This document shows, one piece after another, positions 16,856-30,768 of a DNA stretch of 64,000 nucleotides. The notes under the pieces were generated by a model. That model saw only the letters and a program-made list of their open reading frames with translations, made no database searches and was not told where the DNA came from. How positions within the stretch are numbered: position 1 is the stretch's first letter; every line of letters starts with the position of its first letter. Position numbers and translations under genes: made by a program. Origin of the DNA: Streptomyces pilosus (GTDB lineage Bacteria; Actinomycetota; Actinomycetes; Streptomycetales; Streptomycetaceae); the NCBI RefSeq assembly GCF_014649835.1, contig NZ_BMTU01000001.1, positions 558,001-622,000 of the forward strand, read 5' to 3'.

Positions 16856-18277
16856 TTGCCGACTGTCCAGGTCGCCACTCACCGCGCCGTCCCCGGTCCC
16901 GCCGGTTCTCCGTCGCCGGAGCGGACCGGTTCCGCGCAGGCACCCGCCCCCACCGTCACCGACCCCGCGCTCGTCCGGCGTGCCGTGAAGGCGGCCGCCC
17001 TGGGCAACGCGATGGAGTGGTTCGACTTCGGTGTCTACAGCTACCTCGCCGTCACGCTCGGCAAGGTGTTCTTCCCCTCGGGCAACCCCACCGCCCAGCT
17101 GCTGTCCACGTTCGGCGCCTTCGCGGCGGCCTTCCTGGTCCGCCCGCTCGGCGGCCTGGTGTTCGGTCCGCTCGGTGACCGGGTGGGGCGGCAGAAGGTC
17201 CTCGCCCTCACGATGATCATGATGGCGGCGGGCACCTTCGCCATCGGCCTGATCCCCTCCTACGCCGCGATCGGTGTGGGCGCGCCGGTCCTGCTGCTGG
17301 CGGCCCGTCTGGTGCAGGGCTTCTCCACCGGCGGCGAGTACGCCGGCGCCTCCACGTTCATCGCCGAGTACGCCCCCGACCGGCGGCGCGGCTTCCTCGG
17401 CAGCTGGCTGGAGTTCGGCACGCTCGCCGGGTACATCGCCGGCGCGGGCCTGGTCACGCTGATGACCGCGCTGCTGTCGCCGGCGGACCTGCTGTCGTGG
17501 GGCTGGCGCGTCCCGTTCCTGATCGCCGGTCCGATGGGCGTCGTCGGCCTCTACCTGCGGATGCGCCTGGAGGAGACCCCGGCCTTCGCGGCGGAGGTCG
17601 CCAAGGCCGGGCACGAGCGCCCGAAGGTGCCGCTGCGGGAGATGGTCACCGGCCAGTGGCGCGCGCTGCTGCTCTGCGTGGGCCTGGTGCTGGTCTTCAA
17701 CGTCACCGACTACATGCTGCTGTCGTACATGCCGAGCTTCCTCACCGGCGAGCTGGGCTACGACGCGACCCACGGCCTGGTCGTCGTGCTCGGTGTGATG
17801 GTGCTGATGATGGTGGCCCAGCCGTTCGTGGGCCTGCTGACCGACCGGATCGGCCGGCGTCCGGTGATCGCGGCCGGCTGCGCCGGGTTCCTGCTGCTGT
17901 CCGTACCGGCGCTGCTGCTGGTCCGCGACGGCTCCCTGCTCGCGGTGGCCGGGGGGCTCGGCGCGCTCGGCCTGCTCCTGGTCTGCTTCACCGCGGCCAT
18001 GCCGTCCGCGCTGCCCGCGCTGTTCCCCACCCGGGTGCGCTACGGCTCGCTGTCGATCGGCTTCAACGTCTCGGTGTCCCTGTTCGGCGGCACGACCCCG
18101 CTGGTGGTCACGGCCCTGATCGGCGCGACCGGGGACGTGATGATGCCCGCCTACTACATGATGGCCGCGGCCGTGATCGGCGGGTTCGCGGTGTGGCGGA
18201 TGACCGAGTCGGCGGGCCGCCCGCTGCCGGGCTCACCGCCGTCGGTGGAACCCGGGAAACACCGGGAGAACGCCTGA
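16856..18277 (+). CDS. MFS transporter, metabolite:H+ symporter (MHS/ProP-like) family
   Basis: 473 aa from TTG 16856 with GAAAGGCAGG upstream. The family hallmark ALGNAMEWFDFGVYSYLA opens helix 1, GDRVGRQKVL is the loop 2-3 motif A, and STGGEYAGASTFIAEYAP is the MHS-specific helix 5 signature. Twelve helices are expected, with a short cytoplasmic tail. Likely substrates are compatible solutes or small carboxylates; ProP-type osmolyte uptake is the nearest guess. Monocistronic, with an inverted repeat upstream. Confidence 0.87.
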   Translation: MPTVQVATHRAVPGPAGSPSPERTGSAQAPAPTVTDPALVRRAVKAAALGNAMEWFDFGVYSYLAVTLGKVFFPSGNPTAQLLSTFGAFAAAFLVRPLGGLVFGPLGDRVGRQKVLALTMIMMAAGTFAIGLIPSYAAIGVGAPVLLLAARLVQGFSTGGEYAGASTFIAEYAPDRRRGFLGSWLEFGTLAGYIAGAGLVTLMTALLSPADLLSWGWRVPFLIAGPMGVVGLYLRMRLEETPAFAAEVAKAGHERPKVPLREMVTGQWRALLLCVGLVLVFNVTDYMLLSYMPSFLTGELGYDATHGLVVVLGVMVLMMVAQPFVGLLTDRIGRRPVIAAGCAGFLLLSVPALLLVRDGSLLAVAGGLGALGLLLVCFTAAMPSALPALFPTRVRYGSLSIGFNVSVSLFGGTTPLVVTALIGATGDVMMPAYYMMAAAVIGGFAVWRMTESAGRPLPGSPPSVEPGKHRENA

Positions 18278-18356
18278 CCGGGGGTCGCCGGGCGGCGTAT
18301 CTTCGGGAACGGGATCGGTGGGAACGACTCATCGGCCGCACGGAAGGCACGGGTGG

Positions 18357-19034
18357 ATGGGCGAGTCGCAGCTCTGGCACGCGGTGGACGGCTACTTCGC
18401 CGACCGTCTCCTGACCGAGGCCCCCGACGAGGCGCTGACGGCCGCCCTGCGCGACAGCGACGCCGCCGGCCTCCCGCCGATCTCCGTGTCCCCCGTGGCG
18501 GGCAAACTGCTCCAGCTCCTCGCCCAGGTGCGGGGCGCCCGCAGCATCCTGGAGATCGGCACGCTCGGCGGCTACAGCACCATCTGGCTGGGCCGCGCCC
18601 TCCCCGCCGACGGACGGCTGATCTCCCTGGAGTACGACGCCCGGCACGCCGAGGTCGCCGTCCGCAACATCGCCCGCGCGGGACTCGCCCGGCAGGTCGA
18701 GGTGCGGGTGGGAGCGGCACTGGACTCGCTGCCCGCGCTGGCCGACGAGAACATGCCCCCGTTCGACCTGGTCTTCATCGACGCCGACAAGGTCAACAAC
18801 CCGCACTACGTGGAGTGGGCGCTCAGGCTGACCGGCGCGGGCGCCCTCATCGTGCTGGACAACGTGGTCCGGGGCGGCCGGGTGGCCGACCCGGACAACA
18901 CCGATCCGGACGTGGTGGGCACCCGCGCCGCCCTCGACATGATCGGCAGCCACCCCCGGCTCACGGGGACGGCGATCCAGACGGTCGGCACCAAGGGCTA
19001 CGACGGTTTCGCCCTGGCGAGGGTGCTGGCCTGA
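18357..19034 (+). CDS. O-methyltransferase, CCoAOMT/COMT-like
   Basis: 225 aa from ATG 18357. SAM-binding motif I ILEIGTLGGYSTIWL lies near residues 64-78; LVFIDADKVNNPHYVEW carries the metal-binding Asp of the catechol-O-methyltransferase-like family, and LIVLDNVVRGGRV the next motif with DN. These enzymes methylate vicinal hydroxyls of phenolics with a divalent metal. It sits 79 bases after the transporter gene and may be read with it, though the products share no obvious pathway. Confidence 0.87.
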   Translation: MGESQLWHAVDGYFADRLLTEAPDEALTAALRDSDAAGLPPISVSPVAGKLLQLLAQVRGARSILEIGTLGGYSTIWLGRALPADGRLISLEYDARHAEVAVRNIARAGLARQVEVRVGAALDSLPALADENMPPFDLVFIDADKVNNPHYVEWALRLTGAGALIVLDNVVRGGRVADPDNTDPDVVGTRAALDMIGSHPRLTGTAIQTVGTKGYDGFALARVLA

Positions 19035-19048
19035 GCACCGCGCAGGCC

Positions 19049-19471
19049 TCAGACCTCGTGGTAGAAGCCCACGTTGACGCTGCGCGGGGCGGTGCGGTCG
19101 TGGATGACGACCTCGCCGCTGCCGCCGCGGGGCAGCGCGACGGAACCGCCGTAGGCGACCGGGTGGACGTACTCCCCGATGGTCAGCCGCACCTCGGAGG
19201 ACGGCTCCGGCAGCGAACCGCGCAGCCAGGTCAGCTGCCAGGTGCCGTCCTGCGCGCAGGAGAACTCCAGGTGGACGCGCGAGACGAACAGCCAGTCGTC
19301 CGGCGTCGAGAGCCGGCACAGCGACCTGTCCCGGCCCACCCGCAGCAGGGCGCCCGGCTCGCTGGGCGCGTCGGCCATGAGCATCCCGGCCGTGGCACCC
19401 GCTTCCGCCGCGGACACCGCGGCCATGGTGAGTTCGAGCACCTGCTCCTCCTGAGACCCTGAGACGCCCAT
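19049..19471 (-). CDS. Small FHA-domain-like protein
   Basis: 140 aa from ATG 19471, reading MGVSGSQEEQVLEL. LLRVGRDRSLCRLSTPDDWLFVSRVHLEFSC has the Gly-Arg and Ser-x-x-His (SRVH) residues of forkhead-associated phosphothreonine-binding domains, and later beta strands fit the fold. With only about 140 residues it is an FHA module with no enzymatic partner domain. A likely role is phospho-dependent binding in Ser/Thr kinase signalling. Divergent from DUF1992 with a 52-base shared region. Confidence 0.65.
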   Translation of the reverse strand: MGVSGSQEEQVLELTMAAVSAAEAGATAGMLMADAPSEPGALLRVGRDRSLCRLSTPDDWLFVSRVHLEFSCAQDGTWQLTWLRGSLPEPSSEVRLTIGEYVHPVAYGGSVALPRGGSGEVVIHDRTAPRSVNVGFYHEV

Positions 19472-19523
19472 CGCCGCCGAATGATAAAACGCCCGGGAGG
19501 ACGGTGTCCGGCACAATGGACGC

Positions 19524-19958
19524 ATGACCGAGCGAAAGCCACCCGGCGTCGACTTCGAGAGCTGGGTCGACAAGCAGATCCGTGACGCCGACGCGCGCGG
19601 GGAGTTCGAACGGCTGGCGGGCGCGGGGAAGCCGCTGCCCCGCGAGGTCGAGAGCACCTACGACGAACTGTGGTGGGTGAAGCGGAAGATGGCCCGGGAG
19701 GGCTTCTCGGTGCTGCCGCCGACGCTGGCCCTGCGCAAGGAGGCCGAGGACGCGCTGGAGGCGGCCTACGCCGCTCCCTCGGAGCGGATCGTCCGGAAGA
19801 TTCTCACGGAGATCAACGCCCGGATCAGCGAGATGATGTTCAAGCCGCCGCCCGGCCCCCCGCTGGGAAAGAAGCCGTACGACGTCGAGGACGTCGTACG
19901 GCAGTGGCGGGAGCGCCGGGCGGCGCGGGGCGGGCCGGGCGCCGGCTCAGACGTGTAG
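19524..19958 (+). CDS. DUF1992 (DnaJ-homologue C28-like) family protein
   Basis: 144 aa from ATG 19524. The core WVDKQIRDADARGEFERLAGAGKPL, ending in ...GKPLP, is the DUF1992 signature, followed by a conserved helical region. The function is unknown; eukaryotic relatives are DNAJC28-like. CACAAT at 19512-19517 lies 6 bases before ATG, with no ribosome binding site, so a leaderless mRNA is likely. It overlaps the convergent next gene by 12 bases. Confidence 0.82.
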   Translation: MTERKPPGVDFESWVDKQIRDADARGEFERLAGAGKPLPREVESTYDELWWVKRKMAREGFSVLPPTLALRKEAEDALEAAYAAPSERIVRKILTEINARISEMMFKPPPGPPLGKKPYDVEDVVRQWRERRAARGGPGAGSDV

Positions 19959-20543
19959 CAGCCGGTCCGCCAGTTCGCGGTAGTCCCGCAGGGCCAGACG
20001 CAGTTGCTCGGTGTCGGTCGCCGCGGCGGCCTGCCCGTCGCCGGGTCCCGCGGTGCCCGCGGTCTCCCAGGACCTGCGCAGGGTGCGGCGCCGCTCGGCC
20101 ACGGCCTCCGCGAAGCGGTCGGCCAGCTCCCGCAGGACGTCGTCGGCCTCCTGCACGGCCTCGCGCGGCGCGTCGACGAACCCGGCCACCGCGTGCTGCA
20201 ACTGCGCGGCGAGCTGGTCGGTGTCGTCGTGCGGGAGGAGACGGTCGTGAGTGCCGGAGCCGAGGGCGGAGCCGGAGCCGCTCGCGCCGCCGTGCTGGGC
20301 ATGGGCGAGGGTGTGGGTGCCGGTGTCGGTGCCGGTCGCCGCCGCGGGCTTGCCGGCGTCCGTCGCGGTCGTCCGGTCCCGGCCGGGGCCGGTCGGCGGG
20401 GTGTCACCGGAACGCGGGTGCGGAGCGGTGTGCGGGATGTCGGCGCCGCGGCCGGTGTCCTGGGCGGTGCGCGGTGTGCCCTCGTCGAGGGGGGCGCCCC
20501 CGGTGAGGGGCGTGCCTCCGGGGCGTCGGGTCACGTCGGTCAT
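19947..20543 (-). CDS. Hypothetical protein with disordered N-terminus and coiled-coil C-terminal domain
   Basis: 198 aa. The first 100 residues are Gly/Thr/Pro-rich and likely disordered. The C-terminal helical domain contains AGFVDAPREAVQEADDVLRE, closely like ERFVESPRDAVAEADRLIAE in the gene just upstream, so the two are paralogous in this module. It starts 5 bases after the upstream stop (one operon) and overlaps DUF1992 by 12 bases at its 3' end. Function unknown. Confidence 0.7.
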   Translation of the reverse strand: MTDVTRRPGGTPLTGGAPLDEGTPRTAQDTGRGADIPHTAPHPRSGDTPPTGPGRDRTTATDAGKPAAATGTDTGTHTLAHAQHGGASGSGSALGSGTHDRLLPHDDTDQLAAQLQHAVAGFVDAPREAVQEADDVLRELADRFAEAVAERRRTLRRSWETAGTAGPGDGQAAAATDTEQLRLALRDYRELADRLLHV

Positions 20544-20548
20544 GTCGT

Positions 20549-21229
20549 TCAGCTCTCCTTCGCCTGGCGCCGGTTGAGCAGGGACGGCGTGTGGTGGCCG
20601 CGCCGGGCGGCCGGGGTGGCACGGTCGCTCTCGCCGGTGTGGCGTCCGCCGTGGCGTCCGTCCTCGTGCCGGGAGGGGCGTACCAGTTCCTCGAACAGGG
20701 CGCGGGCCTCGACCATCGCCTCGCGCATCTCCTCGGTGCCCGCGCCGCCGTCCTGCGCGCCGTGGGCGCGCGCCTGGGCCACGCGGTGCACGCGCCGGTA
20801 GCCCTCGACGTGGTGGGCGTGGTGCACGGACAGGGCGGACACCTGGTCCTCGTAGTGCCCGTCGGCGGGGAAGCCGCGGACGCCCGCCAGTTCGGCGATC
20901 AGCCGGTCCGCCTCGGCGACGGCGTCGCGCGGGGACTCGACGAACCGCTCCTGCGCGGCCGTCCAGCGCGCCTCGAAACGCTCGCGCTCGGCGGACTCCA
21001 GCGGCCGTACGCGCAGGTCGCCGTGGCGCTCCACGCGCTCGGCGAGTTCCCGCTCGGCGGCCCTGGAGTCCCCGTCGTGCCGCGCGAGGGCACGGTCGTA
21101 CTCGGGCCCGAAGCGCCGCTTCAGGCCCGTGCCGTGCCGCGAGCCACGGTTACGCAGGGTCAACACGGCCGCGACGGCGACAACGACCGCGACAATCACG
21201 ATCAACGCAATGATCAGGCCAGTGGACAT
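20549..21229 (-). CDS. Membrane-anchored hypothetical protein, paralogue of downstream gene
   Basis: 226 aa from ATG 21229. An N-terminal membrane helix (GLIIALIVIVAVVVAVAAVLTL) is followed by a basic segment and a largely alpha-helical, charged cytoplasmic domain with ERFVESPRDAVAEADRLIAE shared with the next gene. The C-terminus is His/Arg-rich. First gene of a two-gene operon. The anchor-plus-soluble-paralogue arrangement suggests that the two proteins interact; no function is assigned. Confidence 0.72.
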   Translation of the reverse strand: MSTGLIIALIVIVAVVVAVAAVLTLRNRGSRHGTGLKRRFGPEYDRALARHDGDSRAAERELAERVERHGDLRVRPLESAERERFEARWTAAQERFVESPRDAVAEADRLIAELAGVRGFPADGHYEDQVSALSVHHAHHVEGYRRVHRVAQARAHGAQDGGAGTEEMREAMVEARALFEELVRPSRHEDGRHGGRHTGESDRATPAARRGHHTPSLLNRRQAKES

Positions 21230-21437
21230 GGATGCCTTCCGGGTTCTCGGCCCAACCGGCACTCCTCGCGAGCCGGTTCGTTCCCTTCGTGTTGCCCGAT
21301 GCTCCACGCACAAACTGCGCGGCACAGAAGCCCGTTGCCGCCCGGCCGGAGCGGGGAGCGGGGCGGCCGGCCCGGCACGGCCCCCACCGGCATATTCGCT
21401 TGCGCGACCGCCACCCGGGCCGTCGAGAATGCGCCGC

Positions 21438-21929
21438 ATGACCTGGACCGTCGCCCCGGAACCGTACGACTCCCCCGTCGCCGCCGCCCTGTGGCGGGCG
21501 TACTACACGGAGGTCAGCGACCGCTGGTACCTCCTGCACGAGGGGCGCCGGACCGATCCGGCGGAGCTGGAGCGCGAGATCGCGGCCGGCGCCGAGGGCG
21601 GTCTCGTGCCGCCCCGCGGGGAACTGCTGGTCGGGCGGTACGCGGGTGAGGCGGCCGGGTGCGCGGGCTTCCGGCTGCTGGACGGCGTGACGGCCGAGCT
21701 GACCCGGGTCTTCCTGTACGAGGGGATGCGGGGCCGGGGCGGTGCGGCGCGGCTGGTGCGGGCGGCCGAGGACGCGGCCCGTGCGGCGGGCGCGACCCGG
21801 ATGGTCCTCGACACGCGCGGGGACCTCGTGGAGGCGCGGGCCCTGTACGCCCGGCTGGGGTACGCGGAGACCCCGCCGCACAACGCCCAGCCGTACGCCG
21901 AGCACTGGTTCGCCAAGGGACTCGGCTGA
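21438..21929 (+). CDS. GNAT family N-acetyltransferase
   Basis: 163 aa from ATG 21438 (MTWTVAPEPYD); ATG 21429 is an alternative. ELTRVFLYEGMRGRGGAARLVRAAED contains the acetyl-CoA pyrophosphate loop (R-G-x-G-G/A, motif A), and MVLDTRG...ALYARLGYAE is motif B with the conserved LY-x-x-x-GY. Substrate unknown. GAGAAT lies 7 bases before ATG 21438 with no ribosome binding site, which favours a leaderless start there. Confidence 0.83.
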   Translation: MTWTVAPEPYDSPVAAALWRAYYTEVSDRWYLLHEGRRTDPAELEREIAAGAEGGLVPPRGELLVGRYAGEAAGCAGFRLLDGVTAELTRVFLYEGMRGRGGAARLVRAAEDAARAAGATRMVLDTRGDLVEARALYARLGYAETPPHNAQPYAEHWFAKGLG

Positions 21930-21934
21930 CGGGC

Positions 21935-26302
<4,368 letters not shown>

Positions 26303-26371
26303 TCATCCACGGTACAAAATCCACCCCGCATCCCGCCAGCGGGTTCACCGAGCGTTCACCGACACGTCGGC

Positions 26372-26399
26372 CCGCGGCCGCCCCGCGGGGCGGCCGCGG
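26372..26399 (-). terminator. Terminator of the GDT1-type gene
   Basis: CCGCGGCCGCCCC pairs perfectly with GGGGCGGCCGCGG around a 2-base centre, directly after the stop at 26406 on the minus strand. Confidence 0.65.
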
Positions 26400-26405
26400 C
26401 GGGCG

Positions 26406-26987
26406 TCAGGCGGTCACCGCCTCCCACAGGCTCCACACGCCGAGGCCCAGCATCAGCAGCGCCGCGATCCGCGTGATCAGCTTCAGCGGGACCCGCTTCA
26501 TCAGCGCCTTCCCGCCGACGATGCCGAGTCCCGCCACCGACCACAGCGCGAGCACCGCGCCCAGTCCCACGGAGAGCGGGTCGTCGTAGCGGGCGGCGAG
26601 GTTGGCCGTCATGATCTGCGTCAGATCGCCGAACTCGGCGACGAGGATCAGCATGAAGCCCGCCCCGGAGACCTTCCAGAAGCTCTGGTCCTCCGGCTTG
26701 CGGATCTCCTCCTCGTCGTCGTCCTTCTTGAGCAGCAGCACCGCCGCGCCGCCCAGGAACAGCGCGCCCGTGACGGCGTGCACGATCTGCTGCGGCAGCA
26801 GGGTGAGGACGCTGCCGGCCGCCACGGCGAGGGCGACGTGCACGGCGAAGGCGGCGGCGACACCGGCGAAGACGTACGAGGCGCGGTAGCGGGTGCCGAG
26901 GACGAGACCGGCGAGGGCGGTCTTGTCCGGCAGTTCGGCGAGGAAGACGACGCCGAAGACGACGGCCGTCACGGTCAGGCTGATCAA
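26406..26987 (-). CDS. TMEM165/GDT1 (UPF0016) family membrane transporter
   Basis: 193 aa from TTG 26987, chosen because GATTGAGGAACCG gives a good ribosome binding site at the right distance. Two inverted repeats of three helices each carry the E-x-x-D-K/L-T motif: FLAELPDKTALAG and LVAEFGDLTQIMTA. A charged loop KKDDDEEEIRKPED links them. Relatives move Mn2+ or Ca2+ against protons, so a cation (probably Mn2+) exporter is inferred. Monocistronic. Confidence 0.85.
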   Translation of the reverse strand: MISLTVTAVVFGVVFLAELPDKTALAGLVLGTRYRASYVFAGVAAAFAVHVALAVAAGSVLTLLPQQIVHAVTGALFLGGAAVLLLKKDDDEEEIRKPEDQSFWKVSGAGFMLILVAEFGDLTQIMTANLAARYDDPLSVGLGAVLALWSVAGLGIVGGKALMKRVPLKLITRIAALLMLGLGVWSLWEAVTA

Positions 26988-27257
26988 CGGTTCCTCAATC
27001 GGTCGGGGCTGCCCCACCGAGAGTGCTGCGCGATTTCACGGGACACCTCGGCACGGCAGCGCACACGGCACCCGCGCCGAGGGGGCACGGGCGTGCACTG
27101 CTTGCCGAAGGTCTCGCTGGCGGGGCCCGCGCCGCGGGTCCGCCTCCGGGCGCCGGCTCAGGCGTGCTGAGCAGTGTGTCGACGGTCCGGCGAAGAGCTA
27201 CTCCCCTTCTGCGCCGTCCATGGTACGCGAGGCCCGCCCCGGCCTCGTACGCGGAAA
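26988..27257. other. Intergenic, no gene seen
   Basis: 270 bases upstream of the putative PHO-box array. Short open frames on both strands show no start signals or family features. Confidence 0.5.
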
Positions 27258-27312
27258 CTTCACACCCGACCCATAGACGTGTCATGAACGCGTCATTAGC
27301 TTCTTACCCGGT
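27258..27312 (+). promoter_or_regulatory. Candidate PHO-box array (five 11-nt direct units)
   Basis: Five consecutive 11-nt units start at 27258, 27269, 27280, 27291 and 27302. Units one, three and four carry TCA at positions 3-5 (TTCACACCCG, GTCATGAACG, GTCATTAGCT). Unit two has CCA and unit five TTA. This resembles the Streptomyces PhoP direct-repeat unit G-G/T-TCA-YYY-R-G/C. It ends 78 bases before the secreted nuclease gene, which is followed by a PhoD-type phosphatase. Binding is inferred. Confidence 0.45.
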
Positions 27313-27390
27313 CCACCCCTCCCGGCAACACGGCGCCGCGAGCATTCCCCTGCCCGCACGCCGACCGCCCCACCTCACAAGGGAGTTCGC

Positions 27391-28035
27391 ATGTCGAAGT
27401 TCTACGCGCGTCGACGGCTCAGCATAGCCGCGGCGCTCACCGGAGTCATCGCCTCCGTCGGCCTGTTCCACGCCCCGGCCGCCTCCGCCGCCCTCCCCAC
27501 CCCGGTCAGCGCCGCCACCGCCCGCGGCTACCTGTCCTCCCTGGACGTGCGCACCGAGAACCGCACCGGTTACAACCGCGACCTGTTCCCGCACTGGATC
27601 ACCGTCAGCGGCACCTGCAACACCCGCGAGACGATCCTCAAGCGGGACGGCACGAACGTCGTCACCGACTCCTCCTGCGCCGCCACCAGCGGCAGCTGGT
27701 ACTCCCCGTACGACGGCGCCACCTGGTCCGCCGCCTCCGACGTGGACATCGACCACCTGGTGCCGCTCGCCGAGGCCTGGGACTCCGGCGCCGGCTCCTG
27801 GACCACCGCGCAGCGCCAGGCCTTCGCCAACGACCGCACCCGCCCGCAGCTGCTCGCCGTCACCGACAACGTCAACCAGTCCAAGGGCGACCAGGACCCC
27901 GCCACCTGGATGCCGTCGCGCACCGCCTACCGCTGCACGTACGTCCGCGCGTGGGTGCAGGTGAAGTACCACTACGACCTGTCGGTCGACTCGGCGGAGA
28001 AATCCGCGCTGCAGGGGTACCTGGCCAACTGCTGA
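27391..28035 (+). CDS. Secreted HNH family nuclease
   Basis: 214 aa from ATG 27391 with AAGGGAG 6-8 bases upstream. A signal peptide ends at APAASA (about residue 33). The HNH core is DVDIDHLVPLAEAWDSG (catalytic His after Asp), then NVNQSKGDQDPATWMP supplying the Asn and later residues. Two cysteine pairs suggest disulfides. It fits the secreted DUF1524/HNH group common in Streptomyces and probably degrades extracellular DNA for nutrients. The phosphatase gene 89 bases downstream and the PHO-like repeats upstream support a phosphate-scavenging role. Confidence 0.85.
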   Translation: MSKFYARRRLSIAAALTGVIASVGLFHAPAASAALPTPVSAATARGYLSSLDVRTENRTGYNRDLFPHWITVSGTCNTRETILKRDGTNVVTDSSCAATSGSWYSPYDGATWSAASDVDIDHLVPLAEAWDSGAGSWTTAQRQAFANDRTRPQLLAVTDNVNQSKGDQDPATWMPSRTAYRCTYVRAWVQVKYHYDLSVDSAEKSALQGYLANC

Positions 28036-28076
28036 GGCACGCGGCGGACCGCCGGGCGCGCACATCTCGCCGCCGG

Positions 28077-28111
28077 CCTCCGTCGCTGCGTACCGTACGG
28101 AGCGACGGAGG
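28077..28111 (+). promoter_or_regulatory. Hairpin covering the ribosome binding site of the phosphatase gene
   Basis: CCTCCGTCGCT (28077-28087) pairs perfectly with AGCGACGGAGG (28101-28111), and the loop adds CGTA/TACG pairing. The right arm contains the GGAGG that leads the ATG at 28125. It could be a terminator after the nuclease gene or hide the ribosome binding site. Confidence 0.5.
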
Positions 28112-28124
28112 AAGGGGTTCACCC

Positions 28125-29771
<1,647 letters not shown>

Positions 29772-29919
29772 GGCGGCAGGCAGCTGTGAGGCGCCTGTGC
29801 GGCGAGGGGTGGATCCGGTCAGTCCCCGGACGTCAGGAGACCGGATGGGGACCGTACTGACGTGCGACGGCGGGCGTTTCGAGCAGCGGAAACGGCTCCC
29901 ACCCCTGGCCGAATGTTGA

Positions 29920-29951
29920 ACTTGCAAGTAAGAATCCGGCGCTCCTAGCGT
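29920..29951 (+). promoter_or_regulatory. Promoter of doxX-like gene with overlapping 10-bp palindrome
   Basis: TTGCAA (29922-29927) and TAGCGT (29946-29951) are 18 bases apart, a fair HrdB-type promoter. The -35 lies inside the perfect palindrome ACTTGCAAGT (29920-29929), a likely repressor site. DoxX genes are often controlled by MarR/HxlR-type redox or quinone sensors; no such gene is adjacent. Confidence 0.5.
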
Positions 29952-30023
29952 GGGAATCCGACTCGGTTCCGCCCCCCGGACCGGCCCCGTCCGCGGGACC
30001 GGCCTGACCGAAGGAGAACCCAC

Positions 30024-30479
30024 ATGACCGAACGGCTCAACAGCGCCCAGCCCTATGTGCTGGGCCTGTTCCGCATAGTCGTCGGCCTGCTCTTCGCCTG
30101 CCACGGCGCCGTCTCCCTGCTGGGTCTGCTCGGCGGCGTGGACGGCGACGGCGGCACCGTCGACACCGGCGCCTGGCCGGGCTGGTACGCGGCCGTGATC
30201 GAACTCGTCTGCGGCGGGCTGGTGCTGCTCGGCCTCGGTACGCGCGCCGCGGCGTTCCTCTCGTCCGGCGCCATGGCGTACGCGTACTTCAAGGTCCACC
30301 AGCCCGACGCGCTGTGGCCCATCGAAAACAACGGCGAGAGCGCCGCCATGTACTGCTGGGCCATGCTCCTGCTGGTGTTCACCGGCTCCGGCGCCTTCGG
30401 CCTGGACCGCCTGTTCACCCGGCGCTCCTCCTCCCCCGACGGCCGGCGGACGGCCGAGCAGACCCCGGTGACCGCCTGA
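30024..30479 (+). CDS. DoxX family membrane protein
   Basis: 151 aa from ATG 30024, GAAGGAGAA upstream. Four membrane helices, beginning LGLFRIVVGLLFACHGAVSLLG, the DoxX N-terminal signature with the conserved Arg and His. The last 25 residues are a polar cytoplasmic tail. Bacterial DoxX proteins are linked to redox or thiol stress and quinone handling. Single gene with its own promoter and terminator. Confidence 0.87.
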   Translation: MTERLNSAQPYVLGLFRIVVGLLFACHGAVSLLGLLGGVDGDGGTVDTGAWPGWYAAVIELVCGGLVLLGLGTRAAAFLSSGAMAYAYFKVHQPDALWPIENNGESAAMYCWAMLLLVFTGSGAFGLDRLFTRRSSSPDGRRTAEQTPVTA

Positions 30480-30489
30480 CCCACCGCGC

Positions 30490-30523
30490 GGCGCCCTCCG
30501 GTGGAACACGCAGGGAGGGCGCC
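30490..30523 (+). terminator. Terminator after doxX-like gene
   Basis: GGCGCCCTCC (30490-30499) pairs perfectly with GGAGGGCGCC (30514-30523), 11 bases after the stop. Confidence 0.65.
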
Positions 30524-30533
30524 CAGCACCCCG

Positions 30534-30572
30534 GTCCCGCACCACCGTCCCGCACCACCGTCCCGCACCCCG
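30534..30572. repeat. Short tandem repeat, 13-bp unit GTCCCGCACCACC
   Basis: Two exact units (30534-30546, 30547-30559) and a third partial unit. Located between the doxX terminator and the DedA gene; no function evident. Confidence 0.6.
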
Positions 30573-30768
30573 TCCGCACTCCCGCCCCGCCGGGGCGCAC
30601 CGGCCGGGAGGCGGACTCCGGACCCCTGGCGTGCGAACCCCCCGTGACCTTCCTGTCACTTACCGGGCGTACGCTGTATGGCTGTCATCGGCCACACTTC
30701 TGCCACTCCTGCCGCCCCCGCGACAGCACGGCCGGATCTGGCCCACGGGGGCGCTACGGGGAGTTCGG

